Source: Clostridiales bacterium (GTDB lineage Bacteria; Bacillota; Clostridia; Oscillospirales; Butyricicoccaceae). From it: 16,088 nucleotides of DNA. The stretch lies in NCBI GenBank assembly GCA_019420045.1, contig JAHZHY010000119.1, forward strand, positions 1 to 16,088. The letters run 5' to 3'. Every line of letters begins with the position of its first letter. Position 1 is the stretch's first letter. The position numbers and the translations under genes were made by a program. Of the stretch, positions 9,037-13,463 are shown in pieces. Under the pieces are notes generated by a model that saw only the letters and a list, made by a program, of their open reading frames with translations, searched no databases and had not been told where the DNA came from.

Positions 9037-9174
9037 TCCGTTTAGAATAAGTGCCCTCACATCCAAAGGACATGAGGGCACAGTAAATCCATAATGTAAA
9101 TGGAAAAATGCATCCTCGGCAGGCGGCACAGAGCCGTTGGGAACCGCAGTTCACCTGCTGTCTTTGGAATGAGC
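9037..9174 (-). promoter_or_regulatory. Ribosomal protein L10 leader (autoregulatory mRNA structure)
   Basis: The 204-base rplA-rplJ gap transcribes an RNA with the recognisable L10-leader core: GACAGCAGGTG (minus strand, 9152-9162) paired through AGCAGG/CCTGCC with CCTGCCGAGG (9114-9123), and a small GGC-loop-GCC hairpin between them. Downstream, GTGCCCTCA (9051-9059) and TGAGGGCAC (9073-9081) form a 9-bp stem capped by a further TCC/GGA pairing, just before the rplJ ribosome-binding site. In the known family, binding of L10-L12 represses its own operon. The downstream hairpin lacks a clean T run, so whether attenuation or translation is controlled is unresolved. The ends are approximate. 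Confidence 0.78.
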
Positions 9175-9180
9175 GCTATT

Positions 9181-9209
9181 ATTTTATCAACAAACCAAGG
9201 GTTTGTCAA
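9181..9209 (-). promoter_or_regulatory. Sigma-A promoter of rplJ-rplL
   Basis: Minus-strand -35 TTGACA (9204-9209), a perfect consensus, is 17 bases from -10 TAAAAT (9181-9186). It lies 22 bases past the rplA stop codon, giving the stalk genes a promoter separate from the rpmG-rplA transcript. Confidence 0.85.
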
Positions 9210-9230
9210 GAAAGAACAGGAAAAACCTGA

Positions 9231-9926
9231 TTAGTCGGTCAGACGAGCCTGGTTGATCTTGATGCCAGGGCCCATGGTGGCAGCCACCACGCAGGAGCGG
9301 ATGTACTGACCCTTGGCAGCGGCGGGCTTCGCCTTGACGATGGCACCCAGCAGGGCGTTGAAGTTCTCGGTCAGCTTCTCAGTGCCGAAGGAGACTTTGC
9401 CCAGGGGGCAGTGGATGATGTTGGTCTTGTCCAGGCGGTACTCGATACGGCCGGCCTTGGACTCGTCGATGGCCTTGGTCACATCCATGGTGACGGTGCC
9501 GGCCTTGGGGTTGGGCATCAGGCCCTTGGGGCCCAGCACCTTACCCAGACGGCCCACCACGCCCATCATGTCGGGAGTGGCGATGACCACACCGAAATCA
9601 AAGAAGTTCTCGCCGGTGATGCGGGCCACCAGATCTTCAGCGCCCACATAATCGGCTCCGGCGGCCTCGGCCTCCTTGGCCTTGTCGCCCTTGGCGAACA
9701 CCAGCACACGGACTTTCTTGCCGGTGCCGTGAGGCAGCACGATGGCGCCTCTCACCTGCTGATCAGCATGACGGGAGTCAACGCCCAGCTTCACATGGAC
9801 TTCCACAGTCTCGTCAAACTTGGCCTTGGCCGTCTTTATCACGGTATCCAGCGCTTCGGCGGGATCGTACAGCTTGGCGCGATCCACCAGCTTAGCGCTT
9901 TCTACATATTTCTTACCTCTGCGCAC
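9231..9926 (-). CDS. rplA: 50S ribosomal protein L1
   Basis: Forms the mobile L1 stalk that guides deacylated tRNA out of the E site; in many bacteria it also represses its own operon by binding mRNA. It has 231 residues, full length. It begins [15 protein letters not shown] and contains the conserved segments [32 protein letters not shown] (rRNA-binding) and the C-terminal [18 protein letters not shown] 9926 is the start: AGGAGG lies 8 bases upstream. It is the last gene of the rpmG-secE-nusG-rplK-rplA unit. No terminator separates it from the rplJ promoter, so readthrough into rplJ is likely. Confidence 0.98.
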   Translation of the reverse strand: MRRGKKYVESAKLVDRAKLYDPAEALDTVIKTAKAKFDETVEVHVKLGVDSRHADQQVRGAIVLPHGTGKKVRVLVFAKGDKAKEAEAAGADYVGAEDLVARITGENFFDFGVVIATPDMMGVVGRLGKVLGPKGLMPNPKAGTVTMDVTKAIDESKAGRIEYRLDKTNIIHCPLGKVSFGTEKLTENFNALLGAIVKAKPAAAKGQYIRSCVVAATMGPGIKINQARLTD

Positions 9927-9972
9927 TTTTTAATCCTCCTAGTTTGTGGTATTTCGGAATCATCCTCCCACG

Positions 9973-9989
9973 CCGCGGATTTTCCGCGG
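9973..9989 (-). other. GC-rich hairpin between rplK and rplA
   Basis: CCGCGGA (9973-9979) and TCCGCGG (9983-9989) form a 7-bp GC-rich stem with a 3-base loop, 9 bases downstream of the rplK stop codon. There is no T run, so it is probably not a terminator. It could stabilise the upstream mRNA 3' side or act as a protein-binding element (inference). Confidence 0.5.
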
Positions 9990-9998
9990 GGGCGTCTC

Positions 9999-10424
9999 TT
10001 ACTCTTCGATGGTGACGCCCATAGAACGCGCTGTACCGGCGATCATGCTCATGGCGCTTTCCACGCTGGAAGCATTCAGATCGGGCATTTTCAGCTCGGC
10101 GATCTTGCGCAGTTCTTCCTTCGGCAGCTTGGCCACCTTGTTCTTGTTGGGCTCGCCGCTGCCGCTCTCCAGCTTGCAAGCCTTCTTGATCAGAACGGCT
10201 GCAGGGGGAGTCTTTGTGATAAACGAGAAAGAACGGTCGGCATAAACGGTGATAACAACAGGGATCACCAGATCGCCGTCATTCTTTGTACGCTCGTTGA
10301 ATTCCTTTGTAAACGCCATGATGTTGACGCCGTGCTGACCCAGAGCAGGACCTACCGGGGGAGCCGGAGTTGCCTTGCCTGCGGGGATCTGCAGTTTAAT
10401 CAAACCTACTACTTTCTGTGCCAC
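9999..10424 (-). CDS. rplK: 50S ribosomal protein L11
   Basis: Binds the GTPase-associated centre of 23S rRNA and is needed for the stringent response to uncharged tRNA. It has 141 residues, the exact family norm. The proline-rich N-terminal signature [17 protein letters not shown] and the C-terminal rRNA-binding domain (from about residue 75, ending [15 protein letters not shown]) are intact. The start is GTG 10424, with GGAGG 10 bases upstream. It lies between nusG (113-base gap containing a hairpin terminator and a conserved-looking leader) and rplA. Confidence 0.98.
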   Translation of the reverse strand: MAQKVVGLIKLQIPAGKATPAPPVGPALGQHGVNIMAFTKEFNERTKNDGDLVIPVVITVYADRSFSFITKTPPAAVLIKKACKLESGSGEPNKNKVAKLPKEELRKIAELKMPDLNASSVESAMSMIAGTARSMGVTIEE

Positions 10425-10439
10425 TTTCGTTGCACCTCC

Positions 10440-10500
10440 TTAGCAAAAATGTGGTAAAATTGGACGCTTGGGCGCCCTCCCACCCGGAAACGAACCATCA
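10440..10500 (-). promoter_or_regulatory. Structured leader upstream of rplK
   Basis: The minus-strand RNA before the rplK ribosome-binding site carries GTGGGAGGG (10475-10483), then about 17 bases, then TTACCAC (10451-10457); GTGG and CCAC can pair to close a stem. I recall similar GTGGGAGG...TACCAC leaders before rplK in other Firmicutes, where a ribosomal-protein binding site is suspected. A binding role for L1 or L11 is inference. Confidence 0.4.
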
Positions 10501-10510
10501 TTCCCGGTAT

Positions 10511-10534
10511 CAAAAACCAGCCAGCTGGTTTTTG
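10511..10534 (-). terminator. Hairpin terminator/attenuator after nusG
   Basis: A perfect 11-bp inverted repeat (10511-10521 with 10524-10534, loop of 2) begins only 3 bases past the nusG stop codon. The 3' arm on the minus strand ends in TTTTTG, so the T tract is inside the stem. It probably lowers but does not abolish transcription into rplK-rplA, which have no obvious separate promoter. Confidence 0.6.
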
Positions 10535-10537
10535 GAG

Positions 10538-11062
10538 CTATTTTTCCATGGAAGCCACCTGGTTGAACTTCAGTTCCACCGGTGTCTCCCTTCCCAGCAT
10601 GGAGACCATAACGGTCACCAGCTGATCCTGCAGCGCAATCTCCTTGACGATGCCAACGAACCCTTCCAGCGGCCCGTCGATGATCTTGACGCTGTCGCCC
10701 ACCTGATAGGAAAGCCGGACTTCCCGCTTTTCCACGCCCAGGGCTGCCACCTCGTCCTCGGTGAGAGGAACGGGCTTGGAGCCAGGACCCACAAAGCTTG
10801 TGACGCCGCGGGTATTGCGGACCACATACCAGCTTTCATCGGTCATGAGCATTTTGATGAGCACATAGCCGGGGAACATCTTCCGCTCCACTTCTTTTTT
10901 GCCTGTGTCCCGGATCTCGGTCACGGTTTCCATAGGCACGCGGATATCGAAGATCAGATGGCCCAGCTTGCGGTTTTCCACTGTTTTTTGAATCGTGGCG
11001 GCCACTTTGTTTTCGTAGCCGGAGTATGTGTGAATCACATACCACTTGGCATTTTCAGACAT
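10538..11062 (-). CDS. nusG: Transcription termination/antitermination protein NusG
   Basis: Elongation factor that binds RNA polymerase, modulates pausing and Rho-dependent termination, and links to the ribosome. It has 174 residues, normal. The NGN domain (from KWYVIHTYSGYENKVA, through the VPMETVTEI and KMFPGYVLIKM segments) is followed by a C-terminal KOW domain (about 120-174, QVGDSVKIIDGPLEGFVGIV). No insertion is present. ATG 11062 follows a GGTGGGAG site by about 6 bases. It sits in the conserved secE-nusG-rplK order, 31 bases after secE. Confidence 0.98.
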   Translation of the reverse strand: MSENAKWYVIHTYSGYENKVAATIQKTVENRKLGHLIFDIRVPMETVTEIRDTGKKEVERKMFPGYVLIKMLMTDESWYVVRNTRGVTSFVGPGSKPVPLTEDEVAALGVEKREVRLSYQVGDSVKIIDGPLEGFVGIVKEIALQDQLVTVMVSMLGRETPVELKFNQVASMEK

Positions 11063-11093
11063 AAGACGCTCCCACCTGCCGAACCAATGGATT

Positions 11094-11366
11094 TTACAGG
11101 ATGCCTACCAGCAGATCGCGGATGGTGGCAAAAGCGATGTCCAGCACCCACACAAAAACGCCTACCAGCAAAATGCAGACAATAACAACCCAGGTGTTGT
11201 TGACCACCTGTTTGCCAGTGGGCCAGACCACTTTTTTCCCTTCGCTCACCAGCTCGCGGAACCATTTGGCGATCCGCTTGCCAGCGCGGGAGAAAACATT
11301 GCCCTGTTTCTGCTTTTTCTTGCCGGCGCTCTTCTGGGTGTCCAGGTTCTTGTTTTCTTCAGCCAT
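11094..11366 (-). CDS. secE: Preprotein translocase subunit SecE
   Basis: Essential clamp of the SecYEG channel. It has 90 residues, with one membrane segment at about 59-83, the usual form in Gram-positives (E. coli SecE has three). A highly charged Lys-rich N-terminus (1-25) leads to the conserved amphipathic helix and the motif EGKKVVWPT (about 42-50) just before the membrane helix. GGAGG lies 9 bases before ATG 11366. It is co-transcribed with rpmG (27 bases upstream) and nusG. Confidence 0.97.
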   Translation of the reverse strand: MAEENKNLDTQKSAGKKKQKQGNVFSRAGKRIAKWFRELVSEGKKVVWPTGKQVVNNTWVVIVCILLVGVFVWVLDIAFATIRDLLVGIL

Positions 11367-11393
11367 GAAGCTGCACCTCCATCCTTTTGCGGC

Positions 11394-11543
11394 CTATCTG
11401 GTTTCCCGGTGTAAGGTGTGCTTCTTGCAGAAGGGGCAATACTTCTTCATCTCCAGACGATCCGGATCGTTCTTCTTGTTCTTTTTCGAATCGTAGTTTC
11501 TCTGCTTGCATTCCGTACACGCCAGTGTTACCTTAACGCGCAT
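11394..11543 (-). CDS. rpmG: 50S ribosomal protein L33 (zinc-binding type)
   Basis: Small large-subunit protein near the E site. It has 49 residues starting [13 protein letters not shown]. Two Cys pairs (CTEC at 9-12 and CPFC at 36-39) form a zinc ribbon, so this is the zinc-containing form rather than the zinc-free paralogue induced by zinc starvation in some Firmicutes. ATG 11543 is chosen over longer in-frame starts because GGAGG lies 8 bases upstream and the product matches the family length. It is the first gene of the unit. Confidence 0.97.
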   Translation of the reverse strand: MRVKVTLACTECKQRNYDSKKNKKNDPDRLEMKKYCPFCKKHTLHRETR

Positions 11544-11578
11544 TTGCGGCACCTCCTTAAATAAATTGCCTCCCTTTT

Positions 11579-11615
11579 CGGGGTTTACGCCTGCAAGGCA
11601 TAAAAAAAGACCCCG
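11579..11615 (-). other. Nested stem-loops in the rpmG 5' leader
   Basis: Between the promoter and rpmG the leader can form an outer CGGGGT/ACCCCG pairing (11610-11615 with 11579-11584) around an inner 6-bp hairpin (11587-11592 with 11596-11601). Seven U (11602-11608) are enclosed between the two. The placement suggests a regulatory fold or alternative structures, but no known riboswitch or ribosomal leader was recognised. Confidence 0.4.
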
Positions 11616-11627
11616 ACAGGTGTTTCT

Positions 11628-11656
11628 ATAATACCATGCCGTATAGAAAAGGTCAA
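11628..11656 (-). promoter_or_regulatory. Sigma-A promoter of rpmG-secE-nusG-rplK-rplA
   Basis: Minus-strand -35 TTGACC (11651-11656) and -10 TATTAT (11628-11633) are separated by 17 bases; each differs from consensus at one position. A leader of about 75 bases follows before rpmG. Confidence 0.85.
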
Positions 11657-11692
11657 GCTTTTTTTCTCTGCTTCTCATCTTCTCCAGACACA

Positions 11693-11727
11693 GCAAAAGC
11701 GCACGGGGGGAAGCCGTGCGCTTTTGC
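11693..11727 (-). terminator. 14-bp perfect hairpin, probable terminator
   Basis: The arms at 11693-11706 and 11714-11727 are perfectly complementary (loop of 7), with a GC-rich core CGCACGG/CCGTGCG and a CTTTTGC end on either strand. It lies between the promoter at 11793-11821 and the rpmG promoter and could end the short minus-strand transcript. The T run is short and partly inside the stem, so efficiency is uncertain. It could also act on the plus strand. Confidence 0.6.
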
Positions 11728-11786
11728 CTGAAAAGGGAAGATGTTGGTAATGATAGACCGGTGGTTTGTGTCCCGGGCTTTCATTG
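11693..11786 (-). ncRNA. Candidate small non-coding RNA (about 90-95 nt)
   Basis: A near-consensus promoter (11793-11821) predicts a transcript starting near 11786 that runs into the strong hairpin at 11693-11727. The interval has no plausible gene: a 43-codon frame starting at 11784 lacks a ribosome-binding site and would run through the hairpin and into the rpmG -35 box. I do not recognise the RNA as tRNA, 6S, SRP RNA or RNase P RNA. It may be a trans-acting small RNA, or simply an upstream leader of the rpmG transcript if the hairpin is leaky. The call rests only on promoter plus terminator geometry. Confidence 0.42.
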
Positions 11787-11788
11787 GT

Positions 11789-11821
11789 TTAGAGTATACT
11801 CTAAGGCCCTCTTTTTGTCAA
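11789..11821 (-). promoter_or_regulatory. Strong sigma-A promoter with palindromic operator-like -10
   Basis: Minus-strand -35 TTGACA (11816-11821, perfect) is 17 bases from -10 TATACT (11793-11798). The -10 lies inside a perfect 16-bp palindrome, TTAGAGTATACTCTAA (11789-11804), which could be a repressor site. An AT-rich tract (about 11831-11867) lies upstream of the -35 and resembles an UP element, though it starts about 10 bases away. The promoter points toward the candidate small RNA and the rpmG operon. Confidence 0.72.
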
Positions 11822-11892
11822 TCCGCTTCTTTAAAATTTTATATTTATTTCAATATTTTAATTTTTTCGTCACCTTTGTTCATTGTGTTATA

Positions 11893-11932
11893 TGTGACAC
11901 ATTTCACCTGGAAACCCAGAAGGGTGTATGAT
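11893..11932 (+). promoter_or_regulatory. Possible ruvX promoter with Crp/Fnr-like half-palindrome
   Basis: Plus-strand TTCACC (11903-11908), 18 bases, then TATGAT (11927-11932) makes a moderate promoter about 70 bases before ruvX. Overlapping its -35 is TGTGA-N6-TCACC (11893-11908), one base short of the Crp/Fnr-family consensus TGTGA-N6-TCACA. The regulator site is weak evidence in AT-rich DNA. Confidence 0.35.
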
Positions 11933-12003
11933 ATGATAGATGTGATTTTGAATTTTGCTCCCCTTCCCGCAGGAAGGAGATGAGACGAGGAGGCATTGCT
12001 GCT

Positions 12004-12423
12004 ATGATTATGGCCTTGGACCTGGGGGACACCCGCACCGGCGTGGCCTTTTCCGACGCCACCGAGCTTTTGGCCGGACGGGCTTACAGCATCACTGAAT
12101 ATCACAAGGACCGGCTGCTGGAAACCCTGTGCCAGACCATCGCCCAGGAAAAGCCCCGGCTGGTTTTGGTGGGGCTGCCCACCAATATGGACGGCACCCA
12201 GGGAGAACGGGCACAGAGCAGCCAGGAATTCGCCCGCCGTCTGGAAGAAAAATGCCAGGTGCCGGTAAAGCTGTGGGATGAGCGAATGACTTCAGTGATG
12301 GCCAACCGCATTCTCAGCGATGCGGGAAAAAAGCGGAAAAAGCAGCGTCAGCGTGTGGATGCCGTGGCTGCTTCCCTGATTCTGCAAAGTTTTCTGGACG
12401 CAGGCCCATCCCGGGAAAATTAG
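12004..12423 (+). CDS. ruvX: YqgF/RuvX family pre-16S rRNA nuclease / Holliday-junction-resolvase-like protein
   Basis: RNase H-fold nuclease implicated in 16S rRNA 5' maturation; it was originally proposed as a Holliday junction resolvase. It has 139 residues, normal. Motifs seen: ALDLGDTRTGVA near the N-terminus (catalytic Asp6), VGLPTNMDGTQG, LWDERMTS, and near the C-terminus RVDAVAASLILQ with the last acidic ligand. ATG 12004 is chosen because GAGGAGG (11987-11993) lies 10 bases upstream and the N-terminus MIMALDLG matches the family; ATG 11980 abuts another purine-rich site and would add an unusual extension. It is alone in its transcript, converging on the TauE-like genes with overlapping stop codons. 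Confidence 0.93.
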   Translation: MIMALDLGDTRTGVAFSDATELLAGRAYSITEYHKDRLLETLCQTIAQEKPRLVLVGLPTNMDGTQGERAQSSQEFARRLEEKCQVPVKLWDERMTSVMANRILSDAGKKRKKQRQRVDAVAASLILQSFLDAGPSREN

Positions 12424-12785
12424 TTCTTCTTTTTCTTTCTCCCCAGCAGCTGCCACGCCCCTACGGCTATCATCAGAAAGCCGAACAGGCGGCGCAGCAG
12501 CTGGGGATCGATCCACCTGGCCAAAAAAGCTCCGGCTGCACAGCCAGGTATGCCCAGACACAGGGCGATGGCCCCTCCTTTTTTCTCCACCAGTCCGTGG
12601 CGCAGATGAAAAAAGAGAGAGGGGCCTACTGCGGCCACATAATAAAGTAGATTGATGCCCTGGGCCGCAAGCTGCTCTATCTGCCTCACCTGAACAAGAT
12701 AGAGCAGCAGCAAAGAACCGCCCCCTACCCCGGCGCCGGTGAGCGCTCCGGCGGCAAAAGCCGCCAACAGATCCAACAGCAGCAT
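12420..12785 (-). CDS. Half-size TauE/SafE family membrane protein (downstream partner)
   Basis: Integral membrane protein of the sulfite/organosulfur exporter (TauE/SafE, DUF81) family. It has 121 residues with about four hydrophobic segments, half of the usual 240-270-residue, eight-helix transporter. The repeat signature GAGVGGGSLLLL lies near residues 17-28. The C-terminal stretch DPQLLRRLFGFLMIAVGAWQLLG resembles the end of the upstream neighbour, showing that they correspond to the two internal repeats of a full protein. GGAGG lies 7 bases before ATG 12785. The two genes are 12 bases apart and likely form one heteromeric permease. The substrate is unknown. The tail ends RKKKKN. Confidence 0.85.
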   Translation of the reverse strand: MLLLDLLAAFAAGALTGAGVGGGSLLLLYLVQVRQIEQLAAQGINLLYYVAAVGPSLFFHLRHGLVEKKGGAIALCLGIPGCAAGAFLARWIDPQLLRRLFGFLMIAVGAWQLLGRKKKKN

Positions 12786-12797
12786 CCTTCTCCCTCC

Positions 12798-13157
12798 TTA
12801 TCCCAGCAGACTGCGCACTCCCCCATAAAGCATCAGCAAAGCAAAGACCTTCTGTAACAGCCTGGGGGAGATTTTATGGTAAAAAAGCCCGCACAACAGC
12901 CCTCCCCCGGCCCCGCCCGCCAAAAAAGGCAGCACTGCCGTGATATCCAGCCCCTGATTGCCATAAAATAAAGCCGATAGGGCGCAAAGGGGCAGCAAAA
13001 GGAAAATGGATGTGGCCAACGCCCGCTCAGGAGGCAGCTTCAGCGGCCCCATGAACATAGGCGCCGCCACCATTCCCCCTCCCGTGCCCAAAAACCCGCT
13101 GAGCAGCCCGGCCAGAAGCCCGGTGAGGGCATAAAGTATTTTTTCTCTTCTTTCCAT
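12798..13157 (-). CDS. Half-size TauE/SafE family membrane protein (upstream partner)
   Basis: A second half-size TauE/SafE protein of 119 residues with about four hydrophobic segments. It carries the family repeat motif SGFLGTGGGMVAAP (about residues 19-32) and a C-terminus, SPRLLQKVFALLMLYGGVRSLLG, that aligns by eye with the end of the downstream partner. ATG 13157 follows GGGGAG by 4 bases, slightly close. A longer in-frame start (13229) would add a hydrophilic stretch without a ribosome-binding site and is rejected. A weak minus-strand promoter (TTGCAT 13208-13213, 19 bases, CATAAT 13183-13188) may drive the pair. The predicted role is export or uptake of a small anion such as sulfite or a sulfonate; the substrate cannot be told from sequence. 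Confidence 0.85.
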   Translation of the reverse strand: MERREKILYALTGLLAGLLSGFLGTGGGMVAAPMFMGPLKLPPERALATSIFLLLPLCALSALFYGNQGLDITAVLPFLAGGAGGGLLCGLFYHKISPRLLQKVFALLMLYGGVRSLLG

Positions 13158-13238
13158 AGTTCTCCCCGCTTTCCATGGGTTTATTATGGAATTGCCCGGA
13201 AGAAAATATGCAATGTGCCGAAAATCCAAAAAGAAAAC

Positions 13239-13267
13239 TGGTAAATTTGATAAATCCGTGGTATACT
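13239..13267 (+). promoter_or_regulatory. Extended -10 promoter for the RNase J gene
   Basis: TATACT (13262-13267), preceded by TG one base away (13259-13260), forms an extended -10. The -35 position (TGGTAA, 13239-13244, 17 bases) is weak, which is usual for extended -10 promoters. It predicts a leader of about 190 bases before the coding region. The rest of the 306-base gap 13158-13463 holds the TauE-pair promoter on the other strand and the leader structures. Confidence 0.55.
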
Positions 13268-13301
13268 GCTTATAAGTACCGCTCCCTTATCGGAGCCTTT
13301 C

Positions 13302-13343
13302 CTTCGTCCCGCCGGAACAAAATCAGGGGCGAAGCTGTTTTTT
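13302..13343 (+). terminator. Terminator-like attenuator in the RNase J leader
   Basis: CTTCGTCCC (13302-13310) pairs with GGGGCGAAG (13326-13334) in a 9-bp stem (one G-U pair) around a 15-base loop, followed by CTG and six T (13338-13343). This is intrinsic-terminator geometry inside the leader, about 120 bases before the start codon. The loop contains GCCGG (13311-13315), which can instead pair with CCGGC (13351-13355), a possible antiterminator. A smaller hairpin GCTCC/GGAGC (13281-13296) precedes it. Premature termination control is inference. Confidence 0.55.
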
Positions 13344-13463
13344 CATCGACCGGCGCTCTTCGGCCCCGGCCTTCTTTCTTATGACTTTTTTGCGGTGCCT
13401 TACCGTGAGTGTATGGCCGCATGGAACATAAAAAAATCTTTATCATCATGGAGTAGTGATCAA

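Noticed and set aside
11653..11784. 43-codon minus-strand frame beginning at the predicted start of the candidate small RNA
   Set aside because: It would be nearly leaderless, has no ribosome-binding site, and runs through the terminator hairpin into the rpmG promoter.
11716..11983. Short plus-strand frames of 71 and 80 codons between rpmG and ruvX
   Set aside because: They lie in AT-rich non-coding DNA, lack ribosome-binding sites and give unstructured aromatic-rich peptides.
12004..13157. TauE-like pair as a frameshifted pseudogene
   Set aside because: Each half has its own ribosome-binding site, start, stop and complete repeat unit, so two intact genes are more likely.
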